Assembly: GCF_026151205.1 (NCBI RefSeq)
Contig: NC_087076.1
Location: 18,965,919-19,029,918, forward strand
DNA length: 64,000 nucleotides
Direction: 5' to 3'
Source: Bolinopsis microptera
Taxonomy: Eukaryota; Ctenophora; Tentaculata; Lobata; Bolinopsidae
Shown here: piece after piece, positions 40,901 to 55,900 of the stretch
Position numbering within the stretch: the stretch's first letter is position 1
Layout of the letters: every line of letters begins with the position of its first letter
The notes under the pieces: model-generated
Database searches by the model: none
Seen by the model: the letters and a program-made list of their open reading frames with translations, nothing else
Told to the model about the DNA's origin: nothing
Position numbers and translations under genes: made by a program

Positions 40901-43900
40901 AGCTACATCTCATTTTTCTGCAACGTTGCTAAAAATCGCGAGTTTTCAACTGTATTTTCGAGCTGAAATTGTCAACATCGAAAGGTCGGTTTTTGGCCAA
41001 AGTTAACTGTTTTTATGCCGTTGCCGGGAAGATTTCGTCAAGTTTAAAATATAATATAGAGATACACTATTCAGTAGGCTTCAGAGTTCAAGTAATTTAC
41101 AGCCTTATTTTCTACCGTCTGTTTAAATAAATGCACGGCGTGCCACTGTCAGTGATAACGGTTTGTAACAACAACCACTTCAGTGCAATGTCAGAAGGGA
41201 ACAGTTCAGTCCGGAACGGAGTGTTCAAATTGCCCGATGATGCAGTACATGGACCAGGTTGGCCAGGTCAACAAGTGTAAAGTTTGCCCCGACGGAACGG
41301 AGACGTTCGCTTCACGGTCTGATTCTGCCAGCGACTGTATTAGTTAGTTTCTTTTATAATTTTTTTGACATTATGGGTAACATCGTAAGAAATGTGTTAT
41401 TATTCATCGATTGTTTATGGGCAAATTCATAAGACAGAGTGCTCAAACAATCAGAATTCATCATGAAGTTCGAGATTTTAGGCTATTGAGTATTGACGTA
41501 CTTCTCATAATATGACAAAATAATAATGAACACCGAATTCTTCACCAGAGAAATGCACTATCCCTACTCTGAAGTACGCTATCACCACACCGCCGGCTGG
41601 CTCTGTCGTCGCCGACGGCACCCCGGTCGTCGTCCTATGCAAGAACACTTACTTCTTCAACAAATCAGACGCTTTCACGACAAGCTCGTGTAACAGCACA
41701 ACAAACAAACTCCCTGACTGCCACAGTACGTTTAAAATACGACTACAATTTACAAATACGTTTAAAAGAACATATAAGCATAAAATAGCCATAGTATTAG
41801 CATGTTCAAAATACATTTTTTATGAAAACGTATCAAAAGTACCATTTCCAATTAAACACGTGAATAAACTTAATAACGATTTCTAGATAATTATCCTCTA
41901 TAGGGTAAAAAGTATGATAAACTTCTATTTTATGAGTAGTCTTAATACGCATCTAAAAGGATTGTCCCTACAGATGGTATGAGCGCGATATCAGGCAAAT
42001 ATTTCACCGTCAACTCCTCGATGACACTAACGTGTTCTAGTCACTCCCCAGTATCACCTGTCAAAGTTATAGTGAAGTACCAATCTGATGCGGAGTGGAA
42101 AAACTGCACCAACATCACATCCCCCGTTAGTCTTCACCTTGGTTCATCTATGTAACGTTTCTAGTAACTTTGATAAATAGATATGGTTCTTAAATCTCAA
42201 TGTTATCGGCAACGCTATTTTTGATCTCCGATTTTCTTTCATGGCTTACTATTTTTCAGGATTACATTCCGGCAAACTGTACGGAACTCATCGACCTCAC
42301 CAAATCAGCCTCTAGCGTGGAAGGAGAAACATACATCTTCGAGCACAAGATCGATAAACTGATCACTAACAACTCAGGGACATACCAGTGTCGAATCGAG
42401 CTAGAAAAAGACAATTGGTTGAATCTGACAGCTGAACAGATCCATGTTTACAGCTTTAACCTGACCTCCAAGGCACAACCTATCCAGGTTCAAGGTACAG
42501 AGAACACGTTGTCATGTGTTGCGGACCATCCTAAAGTGTCTGAAGAGTCTCTTCTGAAGATAACATGGTACAAAGGAACCGACCCAGTGAAGGATGGCGA
42601 GGAGTTTAAGTCCGATCAAGAAGTGCTGTCGACTCTGAAGTTGGACGGTAACTGGGCGGACTCTGCTCCGTTCCGCTGCTTGTTTGAGTACAGTAAACCG
42701 TTCATCAAACCAACTTTTTCACTACCAATTAACGTAGCCTATGTTGGAATCTACAGATCTTCCATGTATAGATACTACAACCAGGCAGAAGCAGGGAAAG
42801 TAAATAAACTTCATCTCACAAAGATAGCAAGCGAGGACTTGCCCCTGTCAGTTTATCTCCAGACTGAGAAGCTCGATTCAATTACCGGAACCACTTGTAC
42901 GATCAAAGGGATCAAAACGGGCGAGACTGTTGTCACTCCTACAACAGTGAAAGTGGGAGAAAGCGACGTGGAAATAGCTACAATGGGTACGCTGAAAATC
43001 GAAAAAGACAATTCACCTTTTGAAACGGCATCCAGATGGAAAGTCACTGCTCCGTTAACCACAATAGCAACGCACTCCGAAGGTAAAGATGTCACTGTAC
43101 AGTGCGACTACAAGTTTAACGACGAAAGTAAGACCAATCAATTCGCCAGCTTTGTCGTGAGAACTGTTGCTACTTCCGCAGCCTATGCTAAAACTTGGCC
43201 ATTAGATTACATGACTTCCTACACGGACGTCGACGCATTCCTTACTAAAAGCCAAGTGGTCTGGAATACGCAAGTTACCACAGAAGAGTATAACGCTGAT
43301 AGAGCTTACAGCGAGGCAGGTCTTCTGTCAACCTCACCGACTCTAAAGTACGCAAACTGGGCAGGAACATTGACTAACGCATTCATGGGATCCCCATCAG
43401 TTGCAAAAGCAGATGGTGAGACCACTGTGAAGCTATCTTCTAGCTACGCTACCGAGACTTCTTACAAGTTCATAACCACCTATCACTCCATCATGATAGC
43501 ATCGAGCACAGTTGTGGTTGGTGTGGACGCGGCCGCGGAGCACTTCTCTTCCCCGTCCTACGTAGCATACATGCCCACAATACAGACAACAAACGGAACA
43601 AAAGTTTACGCTACCGTGGGTTCAACGGTCACTTTGGAATGCAGTGTCCTTTCTGGTATTGTCCAGGTGACATGGTTCAGGGGAACTGAAGAGCTAACAG
43701 GATGGAGGTCATACTACAACAAAGAAGACAAAAAGGTCTACACCAAACTGATTATAGAAAACATCCAGGAAGAATCTGGCGGAGCTTATTACTGTGCTGC
43801 AGGGCTTGTTACACAGGCCGATAACTTGTGGCCTGTCAAGCAAGAGATCTCCTTGTTTGTAGTGGCAGCTGAACTTGTCAACTCGTACGCACCAGTCGGC

Positions 43901-46900
43901 CAGGCAGTGACCCTAACTTGTAGCATGCCTACCTCACAGAAACCTGACGAGGTACTGTGGTACGGAAACGGCCAGCTCCTAACCGACCCTAATACCATCC
44001 AGTTCGACCCCTTGTCTGGGAAGGTGCTGTCGCTCTACGCAATCGCGTCTGTGAAGTCTGAACACTTTGGCATATACAAGGCTGTCGCTTATTTTGATCG
44101 GTTAGTTTTTTAGTTAACTTATTTTATTTGATAGGGAGTTTACGCCATGATATTTGCTCATGATCCACGGAAAACTACTTATGAATAACCTCTTGTTAAA
44201 ACACATTTTTAAGCAACTAAATTATTTCTGTACAGTTTCACGACTGAAGTTCCAACAAACGAAGCTAAGCTGTACGAGCTGAAGATAACTCAAGCTCCAG
44301 TTGCCACGCTTGGTATAACTGGCAAGTCCATGAGCTTGTTCTGTAACGCAGAAAAACCTGAGGGCTTCGCCGGAAGTATTGCATTCTCGTGGGACAAGGA
44401 CGGAAATGCGAATGTGCCCTCGTCAGATCAGGTAATTGTGGATCTAATTGTGGATATGCTAAACTTAAGGAGATATATCTTAAACATAAAATCATTCAAG
44501 CACAGAATGACTGGAAATTCCGAGGTTCATTACACTTACCACTGACCGATTTAAAAAACATTTATCATTTGGCTTCGTCAGAGTTTTGTCGGCATTATAC
44601 CGAAAACATCAGTCCCATATCTCTTACCGTTTTCTTGATTTAACCATTCGTAAATTACAGACAGACAGACATACACATTTAATGAGATTATTAATATAGA
44701 TAATTGATTATTTATAATTATTTGATAGATGATATTGATTTACTTTTACTTTCTGGATTTTGATTCGTTTCGTTAATAATTTTGTGCTTGTTATCATGAC
44801 TGAATCTATGAACAATTTTTAGACAATAACGGATACAGCGACTTCAAAGAACAACGTCCTTAAAGTATTCGATATCAAAGAGGAAAACGTTGGACAATAC
44901 CGTTGTAAAGTAACCTACTACGATGGTCGGTACGAGCTTCAGTCCTCTCAAGTCAAAGCTAGTCTTATCGGTAAGTGGTTACAGAATCCCCGAGTTTAGT
45001 TAGTATTTAATTAAGCTATTCATTGCTTCCCCACTATGTTTGAAACGAGTTTATTTAATTTCCTATTATTTAATATTATATCTGAGTTAAAGTTAACAAA
45101 GTTCGGTTCGGGATGGGGCGAAGTTACCTAATAGGGCACGGCTTTGATCGAGGATAAGATTTGGGTAGGGGAAGGCCGGAAGGGCCCGTAAGTTGAGGTC
45201 TCACTGCTTACCTTGTAAGCTGCTGACGACGATCTCAACAACTGAAATATGTCCAGTGGTCTTTGAGAGTCTCACAGTGTCCCCCACCACGCGACAGGGA
45301 AAGGTGTAGATCTGATCTGCCAGTTCCAGTCCCTGTGTCAGCTGGAGTGTTCCACAAGACTTCCGCAGTTCTTCTCCTTGGTACACTGATAAGTTGACGT
45401 TATCGTGTTTGGCTCCCTTGGCCTTACAGTTATTGTAGTTGCTGTTGCTTTGGACGCACCAATTGCCGCCTTTTAAGTAATCAGTCCAGTCATTGTTGTA
45501 AAAGAGCTGGTAGATCACAATTTTGTGAATGAAGTGACTCTTCCCGAACACCACTTTGAACCAGACTTCTCCATTGACAGGCTCGGCCATTGACAGGGTC
45601 TTTAGATTTTTGTCGATCGCGAAGGTTCCTTTATAAGCATTATCATTATTGTTTAAAGTCTTTGACTGCGTTACTCTTATTGGTGATATTTGCCCTGGTG
45701 ACCGTGGTAGAAGGTACTGAAGTTGAGCTCCAGTCAACTGGAAAGCTACAAGTATGATCATCATGTTCATTTCAACGGATAATCTGGTTGTCGAATGGGC
45801 TAACTTCCACACAGAACAGTAAACGACATTAAGGTTAAATTAAATTGCAGCTAGTTTAGTATACTGTGAGCTGGTCCCAAGATGGTTTCTTAATCACAAT
45901 GTCCCTTTTTAGTCATAGCAAAGAGCAATGGCTTCAAAGCATGGAGCGGAGACTGCTCGCTTCCGTTCAGGACTTCGAAATGAATTAATGCAAAAGCCAA
46001 CCCAGTAGGGACCCACATTTATTCAGCTAAAATCGAGTCCTCCATTATATATACATGTGAATTGTGAGAGGATGTACCTACTTATAAGACCCATCTTATC
46101 CACCTTTGTAGCGTATGGATCAGGGCAGCTCAACACAATTCAAATCTGGGAGGGTTACACTTACACTCTGAATTATAACCTGTCTGGTGCCACCCTGAGC
46201 ATGACCTCCATTGCATTGAACCAATCTACTGAAATTATAGATACCAAACTATATCTAAGAGTTGAGGTGGAGAGAAGGGATTACCCGATATCTAAGAGTT
46301 GAGGTGGAGAGAAGGGATTACCTGATATCTAAGAGTTGAGGTGGAGAGAAGGGATTACCCGATATCTAAGAGTTGAGGTGGAGAGAAGGGATTACCCGAT
46401 ATCTAAGAGTTGAGGTGGAGAGAAGGGATTACCCGATATCTAAGAGTTGAGGTGGAGAGAAGGGATTACCCGATATCTAAGAGTTGAGGTGGAGAGAAGG
46501 GATTACCCGATACCTAAGAGTTGAGGTGAAGAGAAGGGATTACCTGATATCTAAGAGTTGAGGTGGAGAGAAGGGATTACCCGATATCTAAGAGTTGAGG
46601 CGGAGAGAAGGGATTACCCGATATCTAAGAGTTGAGGTGGAGAGAAGGGATTACCCGATATCTAAGAATTGAGGTGGAGAGAAGGGATTACCTGATATCT
46701 AAGAGTTGAGGTGGAGAGAAGGGATTACCCGATATCTAAGAGTTGAGGTGGAGAGAAGGGATTACCCGATATCTAAGAGTTGAGGTGGAGAGAAGGGATT
46801 ACCCGATATCTAAGAGTTGAAGTGGAGAGAAGGGATTACCCGATATCTAAGAGTTGAGGTGGAGAGAAGGGATTACCCGATATCTAAGAGTTGAGGTGGA

Positions 46901-49900
46901 GAGAAGGGATTACCTGATATCTAAGAGTTGAGGTGGAGAGAAGGGATTACCCGATATCTAAGAGTTGAGGTGGAGAGGAGGGATTACCTGATATCTAAGA
47001 GTTGAGGTGGAGAGAAGGGATTACCCGATATCTAAGAGTTGAGGTGGAGAGAAGGGATTACCCGATATCTAAGAGTTGAGGTGGAGAGAAGGGATTACCT
47101 GATATCTAAGAGTTGAGGTGGAGAGAAGGGATTACCCGATATCTAAGAGTTGAAGTGGAGAGAAGGGATTACCCGATATCTAAGAGTTGAGGTGGAGAGA
47201 AGGGATTACCCGATATCTAAGAGTTGAGGTGGAGAGGAGGGATTACCCGATATCTAAGAGTTGAGGTGGAGAGAAGGGATTACCTGATATCTAAGAGTTG
47301 AGGTGGAGAGAAGGGATTACCTGATATCTAAGAGTTGAGGTGGAGAGAAGGGATTACCCGATATCTAAGAGTTGAAGTGGAGAGAAGGGATTACCCGATA
47401 TCTAAGAGTTGAGGTGGAGAGAAGGGATTACCCGATATCTAAGAGTTGAGGTGGAGAGAAGGGATTACCCGATATCTAAGAGTTGAGGTGGAGAGAAGGG
47501 ATTACCTGATATCTAAGAGTTGAGGTGGAGAGAAGGGATTACCCGATATCTAAGAGTTGAGGTGGAGAGAAGGGATTACCCTGATATCTAAGAGTTGAGG
47601 TGGAGAGAAGGGATTACCCGATATCTAAGAGTTGAGGCGGAGAGAAGGGATTACCCGATATCTAAGAGTTGAGGTGGAGAGAAGGGATTACCCTGATATC
47701 TAAGAGTTGAGGTGGAGAGAAGGGATTACCCGATATCTAAGAGTTGAGGTGGAGAGAAGGGATTACCCGATATCTAAGAGTTGAGGTGGAGAGAAGGGAT
47801 TACCTGATATCTAAGAGTTGAGGTGGAGAGAAGGGATTACCTGATATCTAAGAGTTGAGGTGGAGAGAAGGGATTACCCGATATCTAAGAGTTGAGGTGG
47901 AGAGAAGGGATTATCCGATATCTAAGAGTTGAGGTGGAGAGAAGGGATTACCCGATATCTAAGAGTTGAGGTGGAGAGAAGGGATTACCCGATATCTAAG
48001 AGTTGAGGTGGAGAGGAGGGATTACCTGATATCTAAGAGTTGAGGTGGAGAGAAGGGATTACCCGATATCTAAGAGTTGAGGTGGAGAGAAGGGATTACC
48101 GATATCTAAGAGTTGAGGTGGAGAGAAGGGATTACCCGATATCTAAGAGTTGAGGTGGAGAGAAGGGATTACCCGATATCTAAGAGTTGAGGTGGAGAGA
48201 AGGGATTACCCGATATCTAAGAGTTGAGGTGGAGAGAAGGGATTACCTGATATCTAAGAGTTGAGGTGGAGAGAAGGGATTACCTGATATCTAAGAGTTG
48301 AGGTGGAGAGAAGGGATTACCCGATATCTAAGAGTTGAGGTGGAGAGAAGGGATTACCTGATATCTAAGAGTTGAGGTGGAGAGAAGGGATTACCCGATA
48401 TCTAAGAGTTGAGGTGGAGAGAAGGGATTACCTGATATCTAAGAGTTGAGGTGGAGAGAAGGGATTACCCGATATCTAAGAGTTGAGGTGGAGAGAAGGG
48501 ATTACCCGATATCTAAGAGTTGAGGTGGAGAGAAGGGATTACCCGATATCTAAGAGTTGAGGTGGAGAGAGGGATTACCTGATATCTAAGAGTTGAGGTG
48601 GAGAGAAGGGATTACCCGATATCTAAGAGTTGAGGTGGAGAGAAGGGATTACCTGATATCTAAGAGTTGAGGTGGAGAGAAGGGATTACCCGATATCTAA
48701 TAGGTGAGGTGGAGAGAAGGGATTACCTGATATCTAAGAGTTGAGGTGGAGAGAAGGGATTACCCGATATCTAAGAGTTGAGGTGGAGAGAAGGGATTAC
48801 CTGATATCTAAGAGTTGAGGTGGAGAGAAGGGATTACCCGATATCTAAGAGTTGAGGTGGAGAGAAGGGATTACCCGATATCTAAGAGTTGAGGTGGAGA
48901 GAAGGGATTACCCTGATATCTAAGAGTTGAGGTGGAGAGAAGGGATTACCCGATATCTAAGAGTTGAGGTGGAGAGAAGGGATTACCTGATATCTAAGAG
49001 TTGAGGTGGAGAGAAGGGATTACCCGATATCTAAGAGTTGAGGTGGAGAGAAGGGATTACCCGATATCTAAGAGTTGAGGTGGAGAGAAGGGATTACCCG
49101 ATATCTAAGAGTTGAGGTGGAGAGAAGGGATTACCCTGATATCTAAGAGTTGAGGTGGAGAGAAGGGATTACCCGATATCTAAGAGTTGAGGTGGAGAGA
49201 AGGGATTACCCGATATCTAAGAGTTGAGGTGGAGAGAAGGGATTACCCGATATCTAAGAGTTGAGGTGGAGAGAAGGGATTACCCGATATCTAAGAGTTG
49301 AGGTGGAGAGAAGGGATTACCTGATATCTAAGAGTTGAGGTGGAGAGAAGGGATTACCCGATATCTAAGAGTTGAGGTGGAGAGAAGGGATTACCCGATA
49401 TCTAAGAGTTGAGGTGGAGAGAAGGGATTACCCGATATCTAAGAGTTGAGGTGGAGAGAAGGGATTACCTGATATCTAAGAGTTGAGGTGGAGAGAAGGG
49501 ATTACCCGATATCTAAGAGTTGAGGTGGAGAGAAGGGATTACCTGATATCTAAGAGTTGAGGTGGAGAGAAGGGATTACCCGATATCTAAGAGTTGAGGT
49601 GGAGAGAAGGGATTACCCGATATCTAAGAGTTGAGGTGGAGAGAAGGGATTACCTGATATCTAAGAGTTGAGGTGGAGAGAAGGGATTACCCGATATCTA
49701 AGAGTTGAGGTGGAGAGAAGGGATTACCCGATATCTAAGAGTTGAGGTGGAGAGAAGGGATTACCTGATATCTAAGAGTTGAGGTGGAGAGAAGGGATTA
49801 CCCTGATATCTAAGAGGTGAGGTGGAGAGAAGGGATTACCCGATATCTAAGAGTTGAGGTGGAGAGAAGGGATTACCCGATATCTAAGAGTTGAGGTGGA

Positions 49901-52900
49901 GAGAAGGGATTACCCGATATCTAAGAGTTGAGGTGGAGAGAAGGGATTACCCGATATCTAAGAGTTGAGGTGGAGAGAAGGGATTACCCGATATCTAAGA
50001 GTTGAGGTGGAGAGAAGGGATTACCGATATCTAAGAGTTGAGGTGGAGAGAAGGGATTACCCGATATCTAAGAGTTGAGGTGGAGAGGAGGGATTACCTG
50101 ATATCTAAGAGTTGAGGTGGAGAGAAGGGATTACCCGATATCTAAGAGTTGAGGTGGAGAGAAGGGATTATCCGATATCTAAGAGTTGAGGTGGAGAGAA
50201 GGGATTACCCGATATCTAATAGGTGAGGTGGAGAGAAGGGATTACCTGATATCTAAGAGTTGAGGTGGAGGGAAGGGATTACCCGATATCTAAGAGTTGA
50301 GGTGGAGAGAAGGGATTACCTGATATCTAAGAGTTGAGGTGGAGAGAAGGGATTACCCGATATCTAAGAGTTGAGGTGGAGAGAAGGGATTACCCGATAT
50401 CTAAGAGTTGAGGTGGAGAGAAGGGATTACCCGATATCTAAGAGTTGAGGTGGAGAGAAGGGATTACCCGATATCTAAGAGTTGAGGTGGAGAGAAGGGA
50501 TTACCTGATATCTAAGAGTTGAGGTGGAGAGAAGGGATTACCCGATATCTAAGAGTTGAGGTGGAGAGAAGGGATTACCCGATATCTAAGAGTTGAGGTG
50601 GAGAGACGGGATTACCCGATATCTAAGAGTTGAGGTGGAGAGAAGGGATTACCCGATATCTAAGAGTTGAGGTGGAGAGAAGGGATTACCCGATATCTAA
50701 GAGTTGAGGTGGAGGGAAGGGATTACCCGATATCTAAGAGTTGAGGTGGAGAGAAGGGATTACCCGATATCTAAGAGTTGAGGTGGAGAGAAGGGATTAC
50801 CCGATATCTAAGAGTTGAGGTGGAGAGAAGGGATTACCCGATATCTAAGAGTTGAGGTGGAGAGAAGGGATTACCCGATATCTAAGAGTTGAGGTGGAGA
50901 GAAGGGATTACCCGATATCTAAGAGTTGAGGTGGAGAGAAGGGATTACCTGATATCTAAGAGTTGAGGTGGAGAGAAGGGATTACCCGATATCTAAGAGT
51001 TGAGGTGGAGGGAAGGGATTACCCGATATCTAATAGGTGAGGTGGAGAGAAGGGATTACCTGATATCTAAGAGTTGAGGTGGAGAGAAGGGATTACCCGA
51101 TATCTAAGAGTTGAGGCGGAGAAAAGGGATTACCCGATATCTAAGAGTTGAGGTGGAGAGAAGGGATTACCCGATATCTAAGAGTTGAGGTGGAGGAAGG
51201 GATTACCCGATATCTAATAGGTGAGGTGGAGAGAAGGGATTACCTGATATCTAAGAGTTGAGGTGGAGAGAAGGGATTACCCGATATCTAAGAGTTGAGG
51301 TGGAGAGAAGGGATTACCCGATATCTAAGAGTTGAGGTGGAGAGAAGGGATTACCCGATATCTAAGAGTTGAGGTGGAGAGAAGGGATTACCCGATATCT
51401 AAGAGTTGAGGTGGAGGGAAGGGATTACCCGATATCTAAGAGTTGAGGTGGAGAGAAGGGATTACCCGATATCTAAGAGTTGAGGTGGAGAGAAGGGATT
51501 ACCTGATATCTAAGAGTTGAGGTGGAGAGAAGGGATTACCCGATATCTAAGAGTTGAGGTGGAGGAAGGGATTACCCGATATCTAAGAGTTGAGGTGGAG
51601 AGAAGGGATTACCCGATATCTAAGAGTTGAGGTGGAGAGAAGGGATTACCCGATATCTAAGAGTTGAGGTGGAGAGAAGGGATTACCCGATATCTAAGAG
51701 TTGAGGTGGAGAGAAGGGATTACCTGATATCTAAGAGTTGAGGTGGAGAGAAGGGATTACCCGATATCTAAGAGTTGAGGTGGAGGGAAGGGATTACCCG
51801 ATATCTAATAGGTGAGGTGGAGAGAAGGGATTACCTGATATCTAAGAGTTGAGGTGGAGAGAAGGGATTACCCGATATCTAAGAGTTGAGGCGGAGAAAA
51901 GGGATTACCTGATTTCTAAGAGTTGAGGTGGAGAGAAGGGATTACCTGATACTTCAAAGCATAGTTTAATTCTTTAATTATTTGAGCTCTTAGACTGAGT
52001 CCATAAACTTATTTCAGGAGCATTACCACTCTACAATTGTTCCTTTAAGTTGACCTTGTTTGGAATAAAACTGATAAACTGACCATTTCAGACGCTAAGA
52101 AACTACCAGAAGACACGTACGTTATGACAGGGAGCAGCGCTACTTTGTCCTGCATAATGGCGGCTGACAACGCCAAGGCGACTGTCCAGTGGTACTTCAA
52201 GGGCATCCAGATGGTACAGTCCAAAGTTACACAGCTGGATGAATACGATGAAGTTACCACAACATCGTTAAGGTAACTTTGATTTTCTCGTTATCTTCTT
52301 CTTGAATGCACTGCGTGGTTTTAATTTGACTGAAGTGAAACACTAAACTTCGGAATCGTGATCGTTCAGCATTTAATTTCGTCCCAGCGTGTTTCAGGAA
52401 AAATTTATATTTTTAATCAATCTTTTTCGGAGTTTTGGTAACACAGTTTTCCTCTGCTGATTTTCATTTCTGAATAGCACCTCTCATAAAAGACGGTTAT
52501 TTTCGGATAAATAGTTCGAATTTCAAGTCTTATCATATATGATATGACTTGAGATATATATACATAATACAGCGGCACAAATAACACATTGCCAATAGGT
52601 CCTTTCAAGCGTAGAGAATTGTTATTAGTACTAGTAGTACACAACTTATTTTTATACTGTCCTCACAATGTTCCTCGTATTGGTAGTAGAGTAACTCGAA
52701 TGCAGCTGAGGTCCGTTTTCCTTCAATTCAAGCATGTCAACTCCTTTTTTCTCATTGGAAATGTTCAGAAAACTTCTGTCTCTGACATTGCTTTTTGCGC
52801 ACGCTGCAGGCTCGTCGTCCAGCTTGACCGTCCAAGCAGTAAATCCAGACATCCTGGTGAAATAGACAATAGGGTTCAATGTAGCGTTGATGACAACAAA

Positions 52901-55900
52901 GAGGACCTTGCTGGTTACCCAGGAGTAAGAGTACATGAACTTGGAGGAGTAGATGTGGCCCGGGTAACTGTACAGCTCTCTAGAGATGATGAAGAGGATG
53001 GTGTTCCCGAGGAAAGGGATGTTGCAGGCCATGAATACCGCAGTGAAGATTGCTATGGTAACAGATGCTCGGTGAGCCAGTTCTTTTGAGGGAGGTACCC
53101 TCTGTCGGAAGAGTTTGTTGGCTGATAAGATAAAGCTGATGAAGGTGATGATGGAGGGAACGCCTATGTTTATAGTGTTTATTATGTTAGAGAACAGACT
53201 CCAAATTTTGTTATCCGATCCCTTGACACTGTAGGCAAGGTCAATAATGTACATGTAGAACACACCGAACACGTGTCTAATTCCACTTTCAAAGATTAGA
53301 GAAAAAGCGAATCCCAAGTATATCCATATGAGAGCTCTTCGGTTGATCTGGTAGAAGGGTATCCTGATAGCAAGGGCCCGAGTGACACTCATCAGCATGA
53401 CCAAGAAAATAGACGTCACCTGCAGATACTCAAACAAGATGGTCCAGAAGCAGCAGAACTCCTCGCTGCTGAACGCACCTGGGTGTCGGTAGTCCAGGAG
53501 ACTGAAGGCGACAGGGCTGTGCGCGATGCACGTGCACAAATCAGTTAAACTTATCACGATGTAAAGCTGACCTGCTAGTTTCTTGTTCCCACTAGAGATA
53601 AAGTACCGGAGTGCCAGGAAGTTTCCCACAGTTCCCACCACAAAACACAGGATCAAAATGGTAGCGATTATTCTGTCGACTAGAGGTGAGGAGGTGTAGT
53701 CGGTTGAGAGACGAATCACGTGCTTAGGGAATTCTTCAGAAGTGTTCATCGTTCTATAGGATTTATTGTCAAGAGATCAGCTGATTATTTCGTTACAAGA
53801 AATATTTAATAAAGTCGAAATCTAGTAACAGTACCTGGCGGAGGCATATAAATTCCTGACAGTAAAAATGACATGCGATCATCAAAAGGGCAATATTTAA
53901 AAGCTCTCCAAGCTTTTATATTACATCTTACACTGTGTGCGCAATGATGTATTTAAAACACATGTGGTTTGGAACCTTAGTCACGGTTATTATATCTATA
54001 TTATATATGCAATATGCGTCTAAACTCTTGCACTTTATTTTCTGGTCGAGATAAATGGTCAGCTATAATCAAATTAATGAGTTCTCTCAATCTCTCTGCC
54101 TTAAATTCAGACACCTACACCAAAGCTTTTCTTGGTGTAATATATCAGGGGTCAGTCAGGTGCCCTCTATTAAATTTTCTCCGAATAAACGCTGCACGTA
54201 CCTAATGGCCTGGTCCCTACATAATTCTCCGGCAAATCACCTCTTTGAAGATGAAAGAACTGTTAAGCTTCCATTTATCCACATGATTGACACTAAAAGG
54301 AAAAATGTGTTTCGATTATTAAAGTAGACAGACAAAATATCTACAAGTTCCTATCAAATAATTTTCGATTATGGCCAAAGTGTTGTGAAACAGAAAAGAT
54401 CGAGCTGCGTGAAAATAATCGGAGATGTTTAAAATTTTATTGGATTTCAATGATGATGTGACGTGATTACTTCAGCACTTCAGTCCCGAATTTTTGATCG
54501 TTTGGCAACTTTACTGCACCTGACATCTGTCAGGGGCTCGGGCTTCGCGCCCGATATTAAATCTTGAACTGAGCTTAGAAAATCATCTGAGATCTGTCGA
54601 ACTCGTGATCCACTGATCCAGCAATGGATCAATAATGAGTTTTGCTGTCACATCATCTCTCCTGTTATTCTATGCTGTTCTGTAATATATAGAAAACTGT
54701 CGATGGTACCATATATTGATAGAAAGAAAGTATAATCTTCTGAGTATAGATGATCGTACGTATATAATTATATATTATATATGCCATCAGAGAACGAGTA
54801 CGTTAGTTATACGGTACTTATATGGTACTTATACGGTACTTATACGGTACTTATACGGAGAGACTGCATAGTACTACGTGTTCACACTTTTTCCACAAAT
54901 GAGTTGGAAAAATGTCGACCAAAAGAAACATGAGCCCCTACGGCCTACACTCTACAGTCTACACCATAATCGCTAATACTAAAAGTAAAATAGAGAAAAT
55001 CTTAATGAGCGCTGCACTTTCCGACGTATGTTTCAGAAACCATTTAAATTTAAACTACTTCCAAGGTTAGTCTTTAAGTACTATTAGTTACTATGATTGG
55101 CTATAGCGACAGCAGTTGCACTGAAGCATCCTGCAGAACATTTGATGGCTACAAAATTTCAAAGCTTATTAGGGATAATATAGAGGCAGTCGCCTGACAG
55201 TATGGACTATGGTGGAAGCAGCAGGTTTTAGTTTTAATACTCTCATTTAGTTTTAATACTACATATATAAAATTTAAAAATATAACAAATGATTCGAGGA
55301 AGCGATGTAATTGTAACAAAGCCAATATATATTTAATGTTGCCATGGGGTGGCAAATCCTCCGCTAGTTTTACTGCCTCTTAATATGGAGGTAGAATAGA
55401 GGACGTATGCAATAAATAAATAAATTTCATTGTTAAATAATTTATTTCCCTGATTATAATATAACTTAATTATCAAATTTCCAAAAAGCTTAACACAAAC
55501 GTTGATATAGGCAGAACAATTAATGTTAATCTATTTTGTTGAAAAATTACCAACGATTTTAAAACATGAAATACTAAATAGCAGATAAAGTGTCAACTAG
55601 AATATTCAGACGGCACAGTTTGGTGTCTGGTCCGAAAGAGTTGTACGAATAACACGAACTAGCCACTTCTAAGCCCAGTCAAGGTTTCGTTATCAAATCA
55701 CAGCGCTGTCCATCAAGTGCTATGTCAAGTCATGAAGCTGCGCCACTCAGCGACTTTCAACAAAGTGTATGTGACACCAGATCGCTCCGAAAAAGAGCGA
55801 TCTCAGGACAGCTACAGGCTCCTGGTTCATGAAAAAAGAAATGGAACCAGATAAACTACATTTCATACGATCGGGGACAATTCACTCACGCCACCCACCT

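Noticed and set aside
45201-45812. Lectin ORF as an exon of the giant gene
   Set aside because: It is on the opposite strand, has its own signal-like start and stop, and lies wholly inside an intron.
46057-46302. 81-codon ORF leading into the 37-bp satellite
   Set aside because: It ends within the repeat, has no domain, and the repeat period is incompatible with coding.
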